From Paraspadella gotoi (lineage: Eukaryota > Chaetognatha): a DNA stretch of 64,000 nucleotides. The stretch covers positions 18,338,631-18,402,630 of the forward strand of contig CM119265.1 in NCBI GenBank assembly GCA_051294375.1, given 5' to 3'. The position numbers and the translations under genes are program-made. A model generated the notes under the pieces. That model saw only the letters and a list, made by a program, of their open reading frames with translations, searched no databases and had not been told where the DNA came from. Below, piece by piece: positions 13,301 through 25,479 of the stretch; position 1 is the first letter of the stretch, and every line of letters starts with the position of its first letter.

Positions 13301-15330
13301 GATTTCGTATTTTTTTTGAAAGTTAGGAACAAGGAAGAAAAAAAAAAAAATTATAGGAATAGTAAAACGAGTCGTTGGAATAAAACTTGAAAGACCCCAG
13401 CAGTTACTAACTTTTTTGATATTTGGCCGAGTCACCAGGTCCTTTTAGGAGAAAAAAAAAAAAAGACCAGGAAAAAAATATGACAGGTAAAGTTTAGAAC
13501 CATCGGAAACAAGACGTAAATAACGAGAGGAATTTATGAGCTGAGGGTTTTTTAAAAAAACTCGAAAATCTTTGCACTTTGAACTCTCGAAGAGGTAAGT
13601 CGACGCCGGAGGAAACTGATTTCATGGTGAAGAGGGAAATTCAATAAACGACTCGTTTTTGGTCAACACTCGTGACTCGATTTTTTTTCCTGAGTCAACG
13701 AGAAGAGTTTTTTATTTTTCACCATTATGGTCTATAAAAAGATGGATGTCCAACTATTGCATGTCAGTAGCGAATAAACCAGAGAAAAGATTGCCAAATG
13801 TCGTCGAAGTTGTTATTCACTCTTTTTTAGGACTTTAAAAAATTATTTTGATAATATACATTGTTGACGATTGATATTTTATTAATACTAACCTACCTAA
13901 TTGGTAAAAACCAATATACTATGGTCCAAGATATTGCGTGTTGGATGAGTCAAGATTGGAACCAGTATTGACGACCCATTATTTCAAATGAAGTTTTTTG
14001 TTAAGGATTTACCTAAATTACAGACTAACGAAATTTCTTAGTGCACTCGACGCCCAGATTTATACTGGGGAGTAGTCATGATTTCTGCAAATTTTGTGAA
14101 CTGCGCAATGACATTTAACTCTTAGTACCGAGGAGGAGGAGGAAGGAAGAAAAGGGGAGGAGATGGGGGCATTTGCGAAAGACGAAGAACGGAAGGACGC
14201 AATTCGCCGCCCTCGAATACTTCGTTTAATGATCACGTTGTTGTGATTTGTTGTATAGTTGTTTGTGTCCATGGTCTTAAATTTTTTGTATGCGTTGTTC
14301 ACCGATTGACGTATTCTTTTTTGTTAAACTTTGAATTCATATTATAAATATAATATGTCCATGGTAGACATAGATAATATAAAAAATAAAGCCGATTAAC
14401 AATAATTATTCTATTACTATCTAATTTATCTATATTTACATTTAATGAGACATAAAATTATTTTATTTAAGAATGGGGAGATACACAATTACAAATGACC
14501 ACAAACTGGCATGCCCCCTTTAGTTAAACTTCCACTACATGCGACATGAGTTAAACCAGATGAGTTTGGTCATACTACGAATTGTTGTTTGTTTGTTGAG
14601 GTCCCTTCCCCTACGTTATATTGCTCCCATCTGCTTGTGGACGATCCCTTTTTCCTGAAGTCGCTTCTTTTCCTGGAACTCGAAAGTCGGAAAAAAGAAA
14701 TATTTTTTTCAACCCTATTTAGCTTAAAAGCGTCGTCGGTCGTTGTCCATGCCGGTCCGGATTGGTTTGTACCCGTGCGTGTATGTATGTTCGTCGTCGT
14801 TACGTCATCAATAAGGGAGGAGAGGAAACAAAATATGGGAGGAGCTTTCTGGATGGGTACCGAGTTCGGAAGTTTATTTATGGGTTTCGAGAGTTATTTA
14901 AAGGAAGAGAGTGAAAGGGAGAGTAAAACGAGTGCCCAAGAGAGAGAGAGAGAGAGAGTGAGAGAGAGAGAGAGAGAAAGAGAGAGAAATCGAAAATCGA
15001 AAGATAGTGATGATAAAAAAAGTAGTAGAGAAGAAAGAGAGAAAAACCTGAAAAAATGAGTGGAAACAATTTATAATTGAATCTCTCCTTCTCATTTAAT
15101 CTCTATTTCTTTAGAGTGTCTTGTCTCGTCTGTCTCGTCGGCACGTGATAGGTGGGCGTCATTAGCAGTCGTACAAAAGAAGACGAGTATTTTTCCTTTT
15201 GGTAAACTATGATAGAAACCGTCGAAAATGCGAAATGCTAAGGGGAAAAGAGAAAAAATAAATTAGTCGGAGCAAAATAGATTATTAGAGAAAACAACTA
15301 AAAATGGAAAGGGGACGAGACTACTACCCA
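8557..15330. repeat. noisy duplication, copy 2 (longer)
   Basis: Second copy of 5199-7950. It has extra segments at 8.7-9.5 kb and 11.9-12.35 kb. Between 12.46 and 15.23 kb it has sequence that would fall inside the 7597-7864 gap of copy 1, implying the gap is underestimated by over 2 kb. No recognised gene. Confidence 0.72.
10255..10374. repeat. (GA)n imperfect tract
   Basis: GA repeats with AGAAGA and GAGGA interruptions; corresponds to the GA run around the 30-N gap at 6225-6254 in the other copy. Confidence 0.9.
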
Positions 15331-15949
15331 AGAACTAAGTTAAAACACTACAAAGGAATTACATAAATCTAAACTAAAAGAGTGAGGGCACGAAAGAGGT
15401 ATGGGAGGTGTTTATATAAAGATAGACTCGGGTAGACTGGGCGGCGACTAAGAAGTCGCAAATGAAAAGGGGGATATAAAAAGGGATCACACAACGAGAC
15501 CTCTTGGGAATTCTCGAGAGAGTAGAGCAGAGAGCAGTCAGAGATCCGAGAAGTATGCAGCGACCGTAGGAGAGAGAGAGGAGCATTGTACGACGGTGGA
15601 CGGGAGAGAGAGGATAAATCAAGTTTCTCTGAGTGGTGGGATCGATCCACAAAACTAGACTATTGTCTCCCACCGTACATCACTTCAAAAGTGTGGGAGA
15701 AAAGAATTGCCCAGAAACTCGTTTCAAATTTGTTTCGAAACATTAAAACGATTTTTTTTTCTGTGAAAATCGTCTTCGATTACTGACGAAATCTTTTCGG
15801 CTCCAAACTCGAGACATAAGTTCTTAAAGGGAAGAGGAAAAAAAGAAAAGAAAAAGTCTCAAGGCCAAAATGAAATATTTCCTCCCTTTTTTTTTCGTTT
15901 TGAAGGTGGTCTGGAATAGCCATTTGAGACAGTCTTTCTCTCTCTCTCT

Positions 15950-16219
15950 NNNNNNNNNNNNNNNNNNNNNNNNNNNNNNNNNNNNNNNNNNNNNNNNNNN
16001 NNNNNNNNNNNNNNNNNNNNNNNNNNNNNNNNNNNNNNNNNNNNNNNNNNNNNNNNNNNNNNNNNNNNNNNNNNNNNNNNNNNNNNNNNNNNNNNNNNNN
16101 NNNNNNNNNNNNNNNNNNNNNNNNNNNNNNNNNNNNNNNNNNNNNNNNNNNNNNNNNNNNNNNNNNNNNNNNNNNNNNNNNNNNNNNNNNNNNNNNNNNN
16201 NNNNNNNNNNNNNNNNNNN
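15950..16219. other. assembly gap (270 N) beside slit exon 6
   Basis: Starts in (CT)n, ends 52 bp from exon 6 on the downstream side of the gene. A small slit exon could be hidden here. Confidence 0.99.
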
Positions 16220-16271
16220 GGTAATGGCGACGGTTCGTTTCTAGGGACGCGTGTTTTGGGGCGGAACTCAC

Positions 16272-16355
16272 CTGGCCAAGTCGAGCGTTTCGTTACACTT
16301 GAAGTCTCTCTCGTGCAAATCCAAAATTTCTTTGTTTCTTAGATGCGGCGGCGAC
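16272..16355 (-). CDS. slit: slit exon 6: LRR1 C-cap, second half
   Basis: An 84-nt exon with acceptor TTTCTCCGACAG and a perfect CAG|GTGAGT donor. The first base completes the Arg codon from exon 5. It encodes SPPHLRNKEILDLHERDFKC then NETLDLA (to residue 299) and ends with two bases of a split codon. The last cap cysteine is C292. Fly Slit reads SPS.L(K/R)G.NVADLHDQEFKC here, a strong match. N293-E-T is a potential glycosylation site. The exon lies 52 bp from the 15950-16219 gap. Its outgoing phase (2) does not fit exon 7, which needs phase 0. The 17-kb distance to exon 5 is long but contains no competing exon that I could find. Confidence 0.9.
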
Positions 16356-16401
16356 CTGTCGGAGAAATTTGTTTTTCGTTATTGCGAAAAAGGTTGGCGA
16401 A

Positions 16402-16913
16402 TATCGGAAAACGCTTTTTCGTCTATTCTGCTTACTAAGCAGAATGAGCTTAGTATATTACTTAGTCGTACGATTTTAAAAGGTTTAAAAACTACTTCTT
16501 TTTAATTGTGCCCAAGAACGAGTCAACAAAAGGCTCTAAAGGATTTTCACGTGTTTTGGATGAGCAACAATAATAAACGGAAAAACTGACAAGGAATCTG
16601 AAGTATTTATCAAAATGTAAACAAATACGGCAACGAAATTGAACTCTTTCATTCGAGAATTTTCCCGCTTTTCTTCTTCTTTCGACTTTCTCTTTTCTTT
16701 TCTTTTCTTTTCTTTTCTATTCTTTTCTTTTCTTTTCTTTTCTTTTCTTTTCTTTTCTTTTCTTTTCTTTTCTTTTCTTTTCTTTTCTTTTCTTTTCTTT
16801 TCTTTTCTTTTCTTTTCTTTTCCGCTGAAATTCTTTTTCGAAAAATTCCGGAAACTCTTTTGACGTACAAAGAATCCCTGTGATCCGAATACCGCCTAGT
16901 CTTTGGCCGTCCT

Positions 16914-16960
<47 letters not shown>

Positions 16961-17136
16961 CCTCTTGCTCCCTCGCTCTTTATCTCATTTTTATACGAGC
17001 GAAAGTTATTATCTGCGGCTGTATCAATTCACGAAGATTTTTGTGAGAAAAAACAGAGCTTCCTCTGTCAGACTCACGATGCGAGAGAAGGGGAACGGCC
17101 GAGTAATGGGAAACAATTGTCAGAGAGAGGAGAGAG

Positions 17137-17214
<78 letters not shown>

Positions 17215-19013
17215 TCTCTCGCGTACTATTTAGCATACACCATTTTCAACCTACTATTATTTGACAAAAAAATGAATTTTTCCCCACAGGACCATTTTAT
17301 GCGACGGACCAAAAAAAAATGACAAAAATCTTTCAAGGTAACTTCGATACTTACTTTTTATCTCATTTTACTATCGCTTCGATAACATTTTTTCAATATT
17401 ACTTTTTATGCGCATATTAAGCGGAATCTCCTCTCATATACGACATCCATCCTTTTCTTTTTATATGTTCTTCTTCCCAGCGGGTTGTTGTTTTTATTGC
17501 GGCCATAAAGCGTCGCCGCTAGACGTCGCTTATTGCGTTCGGTTGTCACTTTCGATGGCCGCCTCGCGTTTCGAAGAAAAGAGCATCGACTTTTCTGACG
17601 TAACGTTCCGCGAGAATCATTTCGCGTTCGCGCCGCGAATAACCGTGGATCGCGGGGGCGTGCCGTCGCGGCTTTGACGTGAGGGAGCGTTTCAATCCAT
17701 TAAGCGGTGACTTTTGTTTTATTTGGTACATCCCAATAAAATTTGATTGACTTTTCTTCTATGTTCGATTAGGTATTATTTTTCTTTATCAATATTATCA
17801 TGGAATGTCGGTTTAGGAACAAATGGACAGTATCTCATTAAATAAAAAAATTACATTATTTCCACTATACTAAGAGAAATTGTTTCTTAGACTTAATTTG
17901 GCGAACCGTCCCTGAAAGTCATGACAATCTCTCGTGATAACCAAACCACATATATACACATGAGCGATCTACCGAAGAAGCAAACTAGTTTAGAAATTTA
18001 AACTTTGACCTCTGACCTTTCACCTTTGATGCACAGTCAGGTCAAAGTCAGTCAGTCAACCAGTCATTCCCCTCTAAGAGTATCGAAAGAGTGACCACTC
18101 ACGCCTCCTCCCGGGGCCACGAACCCTTATTTGGTCAATGAATCAAGGGTCAATCGTAACACATGGTCCGCTCGGGAAGGACAGAAAGAGTCAAGGACCG
18201 ATGAGGAGCGTGCGGGAGGAAGCGTCGCGCGGGGAACAACAAAAGTCTTAAAACGTCGCAGAAGAAATAAGTTGGAAGAAAATCGCGCATTCGAAGTTAA
18301 GATCGGAGATCGAGAGTGAGAGAAGAATCGAGGCATTAACTTGGAATAATATAATGAATACGATGTTATGAAATTAAATGAAGATTATCAGTGGGTGACG
18401 GGCTTTCGTATGTCAATCAGGCCCGCTGCATTCAGATTTTTTGAAAAGTTTTAAATGAGAATAGAGTAAAGGTACTAATTTTAAGTTGTGAAATGACCCC
18501 GGAATTCAACTCCAATAACATTATAACATCAACGTAAAAAACGCAGCCAACATTTCGCCATTGAGAAGCGTGTACGCATATATGTCACGTGACGCATCAT
18601 CCGCAGCTCCCCGCGTCTCGCACTTCTTGCCGTTCGCAGCTTCGGCGGGAAAATTACTTCTTTTTTTTCAAAAAAAAGAAAATTACGACGTTGAGAGATT
18701 TTCAACAGCGACTGTTTTTCTTTTGTTTTTTCTTAAACTTCTTTTGTTTTTTTTTCTCCTCCCTCCCTCTATTCTCTTGTCATCTCTTTTTTCCTACAAA
18801 TTTTCCTTTTCTTTTGGCCCTTCTTCATTTCTTCTCTTTGATGCCCGGAGCGAACTAAGCTCTCACTTCAAAGAAGATGTAATAACTGGTTCGAATTATC
18901 TTTTTTGACTTTTTTCTTCTTTCTTTTTTTTTTTTGGAGGGGCGAATACAATTTATCTCTTTTCTCCCTCACCCGATCTCTCTTCTTCAAAAAGAGAGAG
19001 AGAGAGAGAGAGA
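16402..19013. repeat. direct duplication, copy 1 (2.6 kb)
   Basis: This stretch recurs in the same order and orientation at 19039-21694. It starts just outside slit exon 6 and ends in a (GA)n run at the 25-N gap. Shared landmarks include the TTTTC tract, a (CT)n/(GA)n pair, the TGACGTAACG-containing segment and the GTCAGTCAGTCA segment. It contains no recognised gene. Confidence 0.88.
16690..16822. repeat. (TTTTC)n microsatellite, about 133 bp
   Basis: A nearly perfect pentanucleotide array with one TCTAT interruption. The second copy near 19340-19453 is irregular. Confidence 0.97.
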
Positions 19014-19038
19014 NNNNNNNNNNNNNNNNNNNNNNNNN
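19014..19038. other. assembly gap (25 N) between duplicated blocks
   Basis: Separates the two copies of the 2.6-kb direct duplication and begins in (GA)n. Confidence 0.99.
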
Positions 19039-19773
19039 TATCCGGAAAAACGCTTTTTCGTCTTATTCTGCTTACTAAGCGAATGGAGCTTAGTATATTA
19101 CTTAGTCGTACGATTAAATTATTTTAATTAGGTTTTAAAAATACTTCTTTTTAATTGGCCAAGACAGATTCACAAAAGGCTTAAAGGATTTTCACGGTTT
19201 GGATGAAGCAACAATAAAACGGAAAAAAACTGACAGAATCTGAAGTATTTAACAAAATGTAACAAAAAATCAGGCAACGAAATTGAACTCTTTTCATTCG
19301 GAATTTTCCCGCTTTTCTTCTTCTTTCGACTTTCTCTTTCCTTTCTTTTCTTTCTTTTCCTTTATTCTCTTATCTTTTCTTTCTTTTTTTTCTTCTTTTC
19401 TTTCTTTTCTTTTCTTTCTTTTCTTTCTTTTTTCTTTTTTCTTTCCTTTTCCGCTGAAATTCTTTTCGAAAATCCGGAAACTCTTTTACCGTAACAAAGA
19501 ATCCTGTGATTCCGAATTTACCGCCTATCTTTGGCCGTCCTCCCCCCCTCTCTCTCTCTCTCTTCCTCTCTCTCTCTCTCTCTGCATCCCTCTTGGCTCC
19601 TCGCTCTCTTATTCTCATTTTTATACGAGCCGAAAAGTTATTATGTGCGGCTGTATCAATTCACGAAGATTTTTGTGAGAAAACAGAGCTTCCTCTGTCA
19701 GAACTCACGCATGCCGAGAGAAGGGGAAGCGGCGAGTAATGGGGAAACAGATTGTCGAGAGACGAGGAGAGAC

Positions 19774-19851
<78 letters not shown>

Positions 19852-21655
19852 TCTCTCGCGTACTATTTAGCATACACCATTTTCAACCTACTATATTTGA
19901 CAAAAAAATGAATTTTTTCCCCCACAGACATTTTATGCGACGACCAAAAAAAAATGACAAAAATCTTTCAAGGTAACTTCTTATACTACTTTTTATTCTC
20001 ATTTTACTATCGCTTCGATAACATTTTTTTCAATATTACTTTTATGCGCATATTAAGCGAATCTCCTCTCATATACGACATCATCCTTTTCTTTTATATG
20101 TTCTTCTTCCCAGCGGGTTGTTGTTATTTTGCGGCCATAAAGCGTCGCCGCTAGACGCGTCGCTTATTGCTTCGGTTGTCACTTCGATGGCCGCCTCGCG
20201 TTTCGAAGAAAAGAGGCATCGACTTTTCTGACGTAACGTCGCGAGATCATTTCGCGTTCGCGCCGCGAATAACCGTGGATCGCGGGGCTGCCGTCGCGGC
20301 TTTGACGTGGGAGCCGTTTCAATCCATTAAGCGGTTACTTTTGTTTTATTGGTACATCCCAATAAAATTTGATTGACTTTTCTTCTATGTTCGAATAGGT
20401 ATTATTTTTCTTTATCAATATTTATCATGGATGTCGGTTTAGGAACAAAATGGACAGTATCTCATTAAATAAAAAAATTACATATTTCCAATACTAAGAA
20501 AATTTTCTTAGACTTAATTTGGCGAACCGTCCTGAAAGTCATGACAATCTCTCGTGATAACCAAACCACAATATTACACATGAGCGATCTACCGAAGAAG
20601 CAAACTAGTTTAGAATTTAAAACTTTACCTCTGACCCTTCACCTTTTGATGACACAGTCAGTCAAGTCAGTCAGTCACCAGTCATCCCCTCTAAGAGTAT
20701 CGAAAGAGTGACCACTCACGCCTCCTCCCGGGGCCACGAACCCTTATTTGGTCAATGAATCAAGGGTCAATCGTAACACATGGTCCGCTCGGGAGGACAG
20801 GAAAGGTCAAGACCGATGAGAGCGTGCGGGAGGAAGCGCGCGTCGCGCGGGAAAACAAAAGTCTTAAAACGTGCAAGAAAAAAGAAATAGTTGGAAGAAA
20901 TCGCACGCATTCGAAGTTAAGATCGGAGATCGAGAGTGAGAGAAGATCGAGGCATTAACTTGGATAATATAATGAATACGATGTTTATTAAATTAAATGA
21001 AGATTATCAGTGGGGTGACGGGCGCTTTCGTATGTCAATCAGGCCCGCTGCATTCAGATTTTTTGAAAAGTTTTTAAATGAGAATAGAGTAAAGGTACTA
21101 ATTTTAAGTTGTAAATGACCCCCGGAATTCAACTCCAATAACATTATAACATCAACGTAAAAAACCGCAGCCAACATTTCGCCATTGAGAAGCGTGTACG
21201 CATATATGTCACGTGACGATCATCCGCAGCTCCCGCGCGTCCGCCACTTCTTGCCGTTCGCAGCTTCGGCGGGAAATTACTTCTTTTTTTTCAAAAAAAG
21301 AAAATTACCGACGTGAGAGATTTTCAACAGCGACTGTTTTTTCTTTTGTTTTTTCTTAAACTTCTTTTGTTTTTTTTTCTCCTCCCTCCCTCTAATTCTC
21401 TTGTACATCTCTTTTTTCCTACAAATTTTCCTTTTCTTTTGGCCCCTTCTTCATTTCTGTCTCTTTGATTGCCCGGAGCGAACTTAGCTCTCACTTCAAA
21501 GAAGATGTAATAACTGTCGAAGTTATCTTTTTGACTTTCTTCTTTCTTTTTTTTGTTGGGAGCGGCGAATAACAATTATAATCTCTTTCTCCCTCACCCG
21601 ATCTCCTCTTCTTCAAAAAGAGAGAGAGAAGAGAGAGAAGAAGAGAGAGGAGAAG

Positions 21656-21694
<39 letters not shown>
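19039..21694. repeat. direct duplication, copy 2 (2.65 kb)
   Basis: A second copy of 16402-19013, starting immediately after a 25-N gap. It differs mainly by single-base insertions and deletions, often in homopolymers, and by a shortened TTTTC tract. It carries on past the point where copy 1 stopped in (GA)n and joins unique sequence. That is what a long read re-reading the flank while closing a microsatellite gap would give. Confidence 0.88.
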
Positions 21695-21696
<2 letters not shown>

Positions 21697-21846
21697 ATTA
21701 AGCGTGGCTCTTATCTCTCAAACAAAAAAATAAGGAGGAAAAAATATTAAATATGATAAACATTCGAGGCATCAGTTGTTTCCAAATTTATTATCGACAT
21801 TTTTACCCCAAATATAAAAAAATGGGTTTTCGACTGTCACCTTTAC

Positions 21847-22762
21847 CTCTGGTGCCAACTCTGACGAAACCAAAATAGCTAGATACAGCCTGAATACGAG
21901 CTAGAAATAGCCAAATTTTTTGACAGATTGCTAAAAAAAATAGCTAGATTTTTATCGGCTTACTTGTTATTTTACATGAGAAATTATCGTCTATAGAGCA
22001 AAATAGCATGATTTTATTTACAATTTTAATCTATGAAAGTACACAGAAAACAAATATAACACGTTATTCACGTTCAGCATGCAAGTTAAAAAAAGGTAAG
22101 AACAGTGAGCGATAAAAACGAGTTCTTGAAAAATTTCCTCTACATCTGATAAAACTTGTATTATTTCTTTATCCTCATCTAACTCCTGCTGTTGCATTAC
22201 GGTTAAGTTTTGATCATACATTATTGACTGATTGAAGTTATCCATCATAAGTGGCAGTGGCTTAAAGTTAGCACAGAACTGGCCATTCCCCCTCAGGCCT
22301 TGGCGTATCAATAAGATGGCCTCTACTGCTGAAATAGCAAGCGAGTTGCGTTGTTTATTTTTAACAACGCCAATGATGCTTTAAATATTTTCAACAGTAG
22401 AATTGGAAATGGGTAGACAAAGAAGAGATCCCGCGAGCATTGTTAATTCTGGGAAAAGTTTTTCATCTCCAATTTTTACTTTTGCAACTGCAGACCAAAA
22501 GTCTAGCATTGGAGTGAGTGGACTGGTGCCTTGCACATCGAGAGCAGTGTGACGGAGTTGACGCATTGAAATTGAGGCGAGGAAGACGAGATATATGTTG
22601 TAAAAATGAACAAGCGAAAATATTCTATTCACAAAATAAATTTAATTATTTTTCCCTCTCATGAAATAGATTATGAGCTAGATGCTAAATACGATTATTA
22701 CTAGCTGAACGACTCGAAATATAGCCAGATATAGCTACGAGATAGCTAAGTTGGCACCAGAG
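21847..22762 (-). mobile_element. hAT-superfamily DNA transposon relic (916 bp)
   Basis: The element is bounded by perfect 14-bp terminal inverted repeats, CTCTGGTGCCAACT at the left and its reverse complement at the right. It is flanked by an 8-bp target-site duplication with one mismatch: ACCTTTAC at 21839-21846 and ATCTTTAC at 22763-22770. Eight-base duplications and short TIRs are typical of hAT elements. TAGCTA/CTAGAT-like motifs recur inside both ends, as subterminal repeats do in this superfamily. The inside encodes only the C-terminal part of a transposase on the minus strand, so it is an internally deleted, non-autonomous copy. It lies in slit intron 5. Confidence 0.85.
22018..22632 (-). 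pseudogene. hAT transposase C-terminal (dimerisation) fragment, frameshifted
   Basis: Two minus-strand reading frames join into one hAT C-terminal region. The first (22632 down to about 22384) contains DFWSAVAKVK, LFPELTMLAGSLLCLPISNS and TVENI, the W...yP.L..lA..lL.iP.S...vE pattern of the hAT dimerisation domain. One frame over, it continues SIIGVVKNKQRNSLAISAVE then AILLIRQGL, the K.R.sL....v...l.i. part of the same domain. A single indel near 22383 separates them. The N-terminal zinc finger and the RNase H-like catalytic core of a full transposase (usually 600-700 residues) are missing. It cannot be active. Confidence 0.82.
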
Positions 22763-23298
22763 ATCTTTACGCGTCATCGCGACAGCCCGCATTTTCAAGT
22801 TATGTTTTCGCCACGTTTAAATATTCTTGATTCTTTTGTCATTCACAGTTGTAATCAGAAAAGAAAACGTTTACTATTAACAACGTCAACGAAAGCTAAA
22901 TCGCCGAATTTCTAGTCCCCGTCACGTTTGTTTTATCCGAACGAAAGTTCTCAGTTCACAAGTCAGTCTTAAATAAATAAGTTTCATCGAAAAAAGTCTC
23001 GTTTTTTTGTTTACTACAAAATGCAAATGAATTTGAGTGTAAATTATAAGAATAGACAAGACGATTATTACAATTATAACAAATCGCAGAAGTAACGTAG
23101 AGGTTGTATACAATGTGAAATCTAGTAGAAATTGGACTTTTCAGAAGGTTACTGCGTTTTTTCTATCCTCGCTTTCGTATCTTTCTCTCCCTCTCTGACT
23201 TTTTCCTCAAAAGATGATCGCTAACTCGTTCCCTTCGACCGCAGAATGATGACTTCAAGTCACGTGATTTAAAGTTTCCACTCTTTACTCAATGACGC

Positions 23299-23366
<68 letters not shown>

Positions 23367-25155
23367 GAGAGAGAGAGGAGAGAGAGAGCTTTTTGAAGGA
23401 CAGAAATAGGTTTTTGTGTCAATTGGTGAAAATTTATTTATCGACTTTTCTATGAAAGGATCATTTAAAAACGTGTGTCTGTTAATTTCATTATTTTTTT
23501 TCTGGGTACAAACTTTTGGCGTCTGTCATATCGCTTATTCTTTTCAAAACTTTACATCTTCGCTTTTTCTCTCTTGAGATTTTTGAAACTTTTATTTTTA
23601 AACATGTTTTACAAAACAGCGGCTCTAAAAACAAATGTTTACGTACAAACAAAAAAGAACGATTTTCATTCATTATTTAAATTATAGAATTCTACCTCAA
23701 GACAACAAAAAGAATTAGAAAAAAAAGATAGCCCGTAGTTTTCTTTGTAAAGTGTGAAGTCCGATGCCGTGACTCTCAGGGGTGAACTCAAAAAAAGAGG
23801 AAAAAGAATGACAGAAAAAAAAATCACGAAAGTTTAAATTTTTTTTTTTAAATCTCGGGGCAGAGGGGGGGGAGGAAGAAAGGGAAGAACGTAAGGGACG
23901 AGGGAACGAAGGAACGAAGGAACGAAGTAACGAAGTAACGAACGTACAGATAGCGAACGAACGAAATATAGAATTAAGGGATCAAAGAAAAAATATAGAA
24001 AGTAAAAAAGAAGAAAGAGAAAAAACGTTCCTTAAAACGAACCCACTATCCAATGAGTGAACTCTGACAAATCAATCTTAGCTTAGGTTAAATCTTTGCC
24101 TGTCGTTTAATGAACCGTAGACAAAAGAAGACAAACGACGTCATGAATTATTCAATCCGTGGTTAAACTGGTAAAACGCTCGTGTTTTTTTGGTTTTTTT
24201 TTTTTTTTTTTTTTTAAATCTATTTTACAAAGTAAAAAAGTGTAAACAAAGTTTTTTAACCATTTTTTTTATTTTAACGTCTAGAGCGAGAGGAGAAAAA
24301 ATGGGAAAGAATAAAATTAATAGAGCAGGAAAAGTTAAAAGAGAGAAACGCTGTCGACCAAGACGAAAACCAGGTTCGAAATTTCGGCGAATTCCTTCCT
24401 TTTTAGACTTTTAAGAATATTATAATAATATATATTTTATATGTCTTTATCGTTTTTCTTTATCTTTTTATTTGATTTTAGGGTTGGTTTTTTTTTTTAG
24501 AAATTCTTAAAAAAAATTTCTCAAATCCTTTAAAACTTACGTGCGATACAATGGCGTGCAATGCTGGGGTTGTATGTATGTATCACTTTGTTCAATATCT
24601 ACGTTAATAAATTTTTTTGAGATTTTATTACAAATAGATTTCCACATCGTACGGCAGAGAAGAAAGTAAATTAACTTTTAAAAAAAAGGAAAGATTTGAA
24701 ATTTTAATATTTTTCAATTTTTCTATCGGAAGTCGTAAAATGAGGAGAAGGTGCGGAATTTTAAGCGAAGGGAGAATGAATCGTTCCCCCCCCGCCCGCC
24801 CCCCGCCCCCTTCTTTCGTCCTCTTCTCCCCCACGAGAAATCCTGATTTAATGAACTTCCTCTTCAACGAAAAAGTTCATAAAGTTTCGTGGCGTCTTTT
24901 TTGACAAAGATTTTTATCCGCCAAATTTGATAAGTTGATAAAAAGTGACAAACTGTCGAACAAGAAAAAAAATGTTTTTGACAGTTTGATAGGTAACCAA
25001 AAAACACTTAAAAATTCATTATAACACTACTTTTTCTTTAGTTCAGGTACTGTGGTATAACAGGGAAAAAAAACGGTTAACCTTGAAAGGGTTTAACCTG
25101 GATTTGGAATTTTACTTGTGCTGAATCTTTGTACCTCTTTCCGAGAGATTGATTT

Positions 25156-25158
<3 letters not shown>

Positions 25159-25214
<56 letters not shown>
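25159..25214. repeat. (CT)n microsatellite
   Basis: Pure CT tract. It forms an inverted-repeat pair with the (GA)n tract at 25429-25476. Confidence 0.97.
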
Positions 25215-25215
<1 letters not shown>

Positions 25216-25426
25216 ACTAATCATGAAAAAGGTGCGGTGAGTCTAAGTTGTATCCGCGATGGAAAACTTAAAATAAATACAAGAAAAAATAAATATACTG
25301 CGCTAAAAAATTCTGAGATTTGACGATTTTCGCCTCGAAGCAGATACACAAACGAATTAGTTAATCCAAGAATCTTTTCTTCAAAAAGAGCAGATGTGAT
25401 CCCCTCTTTCATATCTTTATTTATTT

Positions 25427-25428
<2 letters not shown>

Positions 25429-25476
<48 letters not shown>
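25429..25476. repeat. (GA)n microsatellite
   Basis: Pure GA tract, complementary to the CT tract 214 bp to its left. Confidence 0.97.

Positions 25477-25479
<3 letters not shown>

Noticed and set aside
16251-16505. A plus-strand 84-residue open frame
   Set aside because: It is the antisense shadow of slit exon 6 and its flank.
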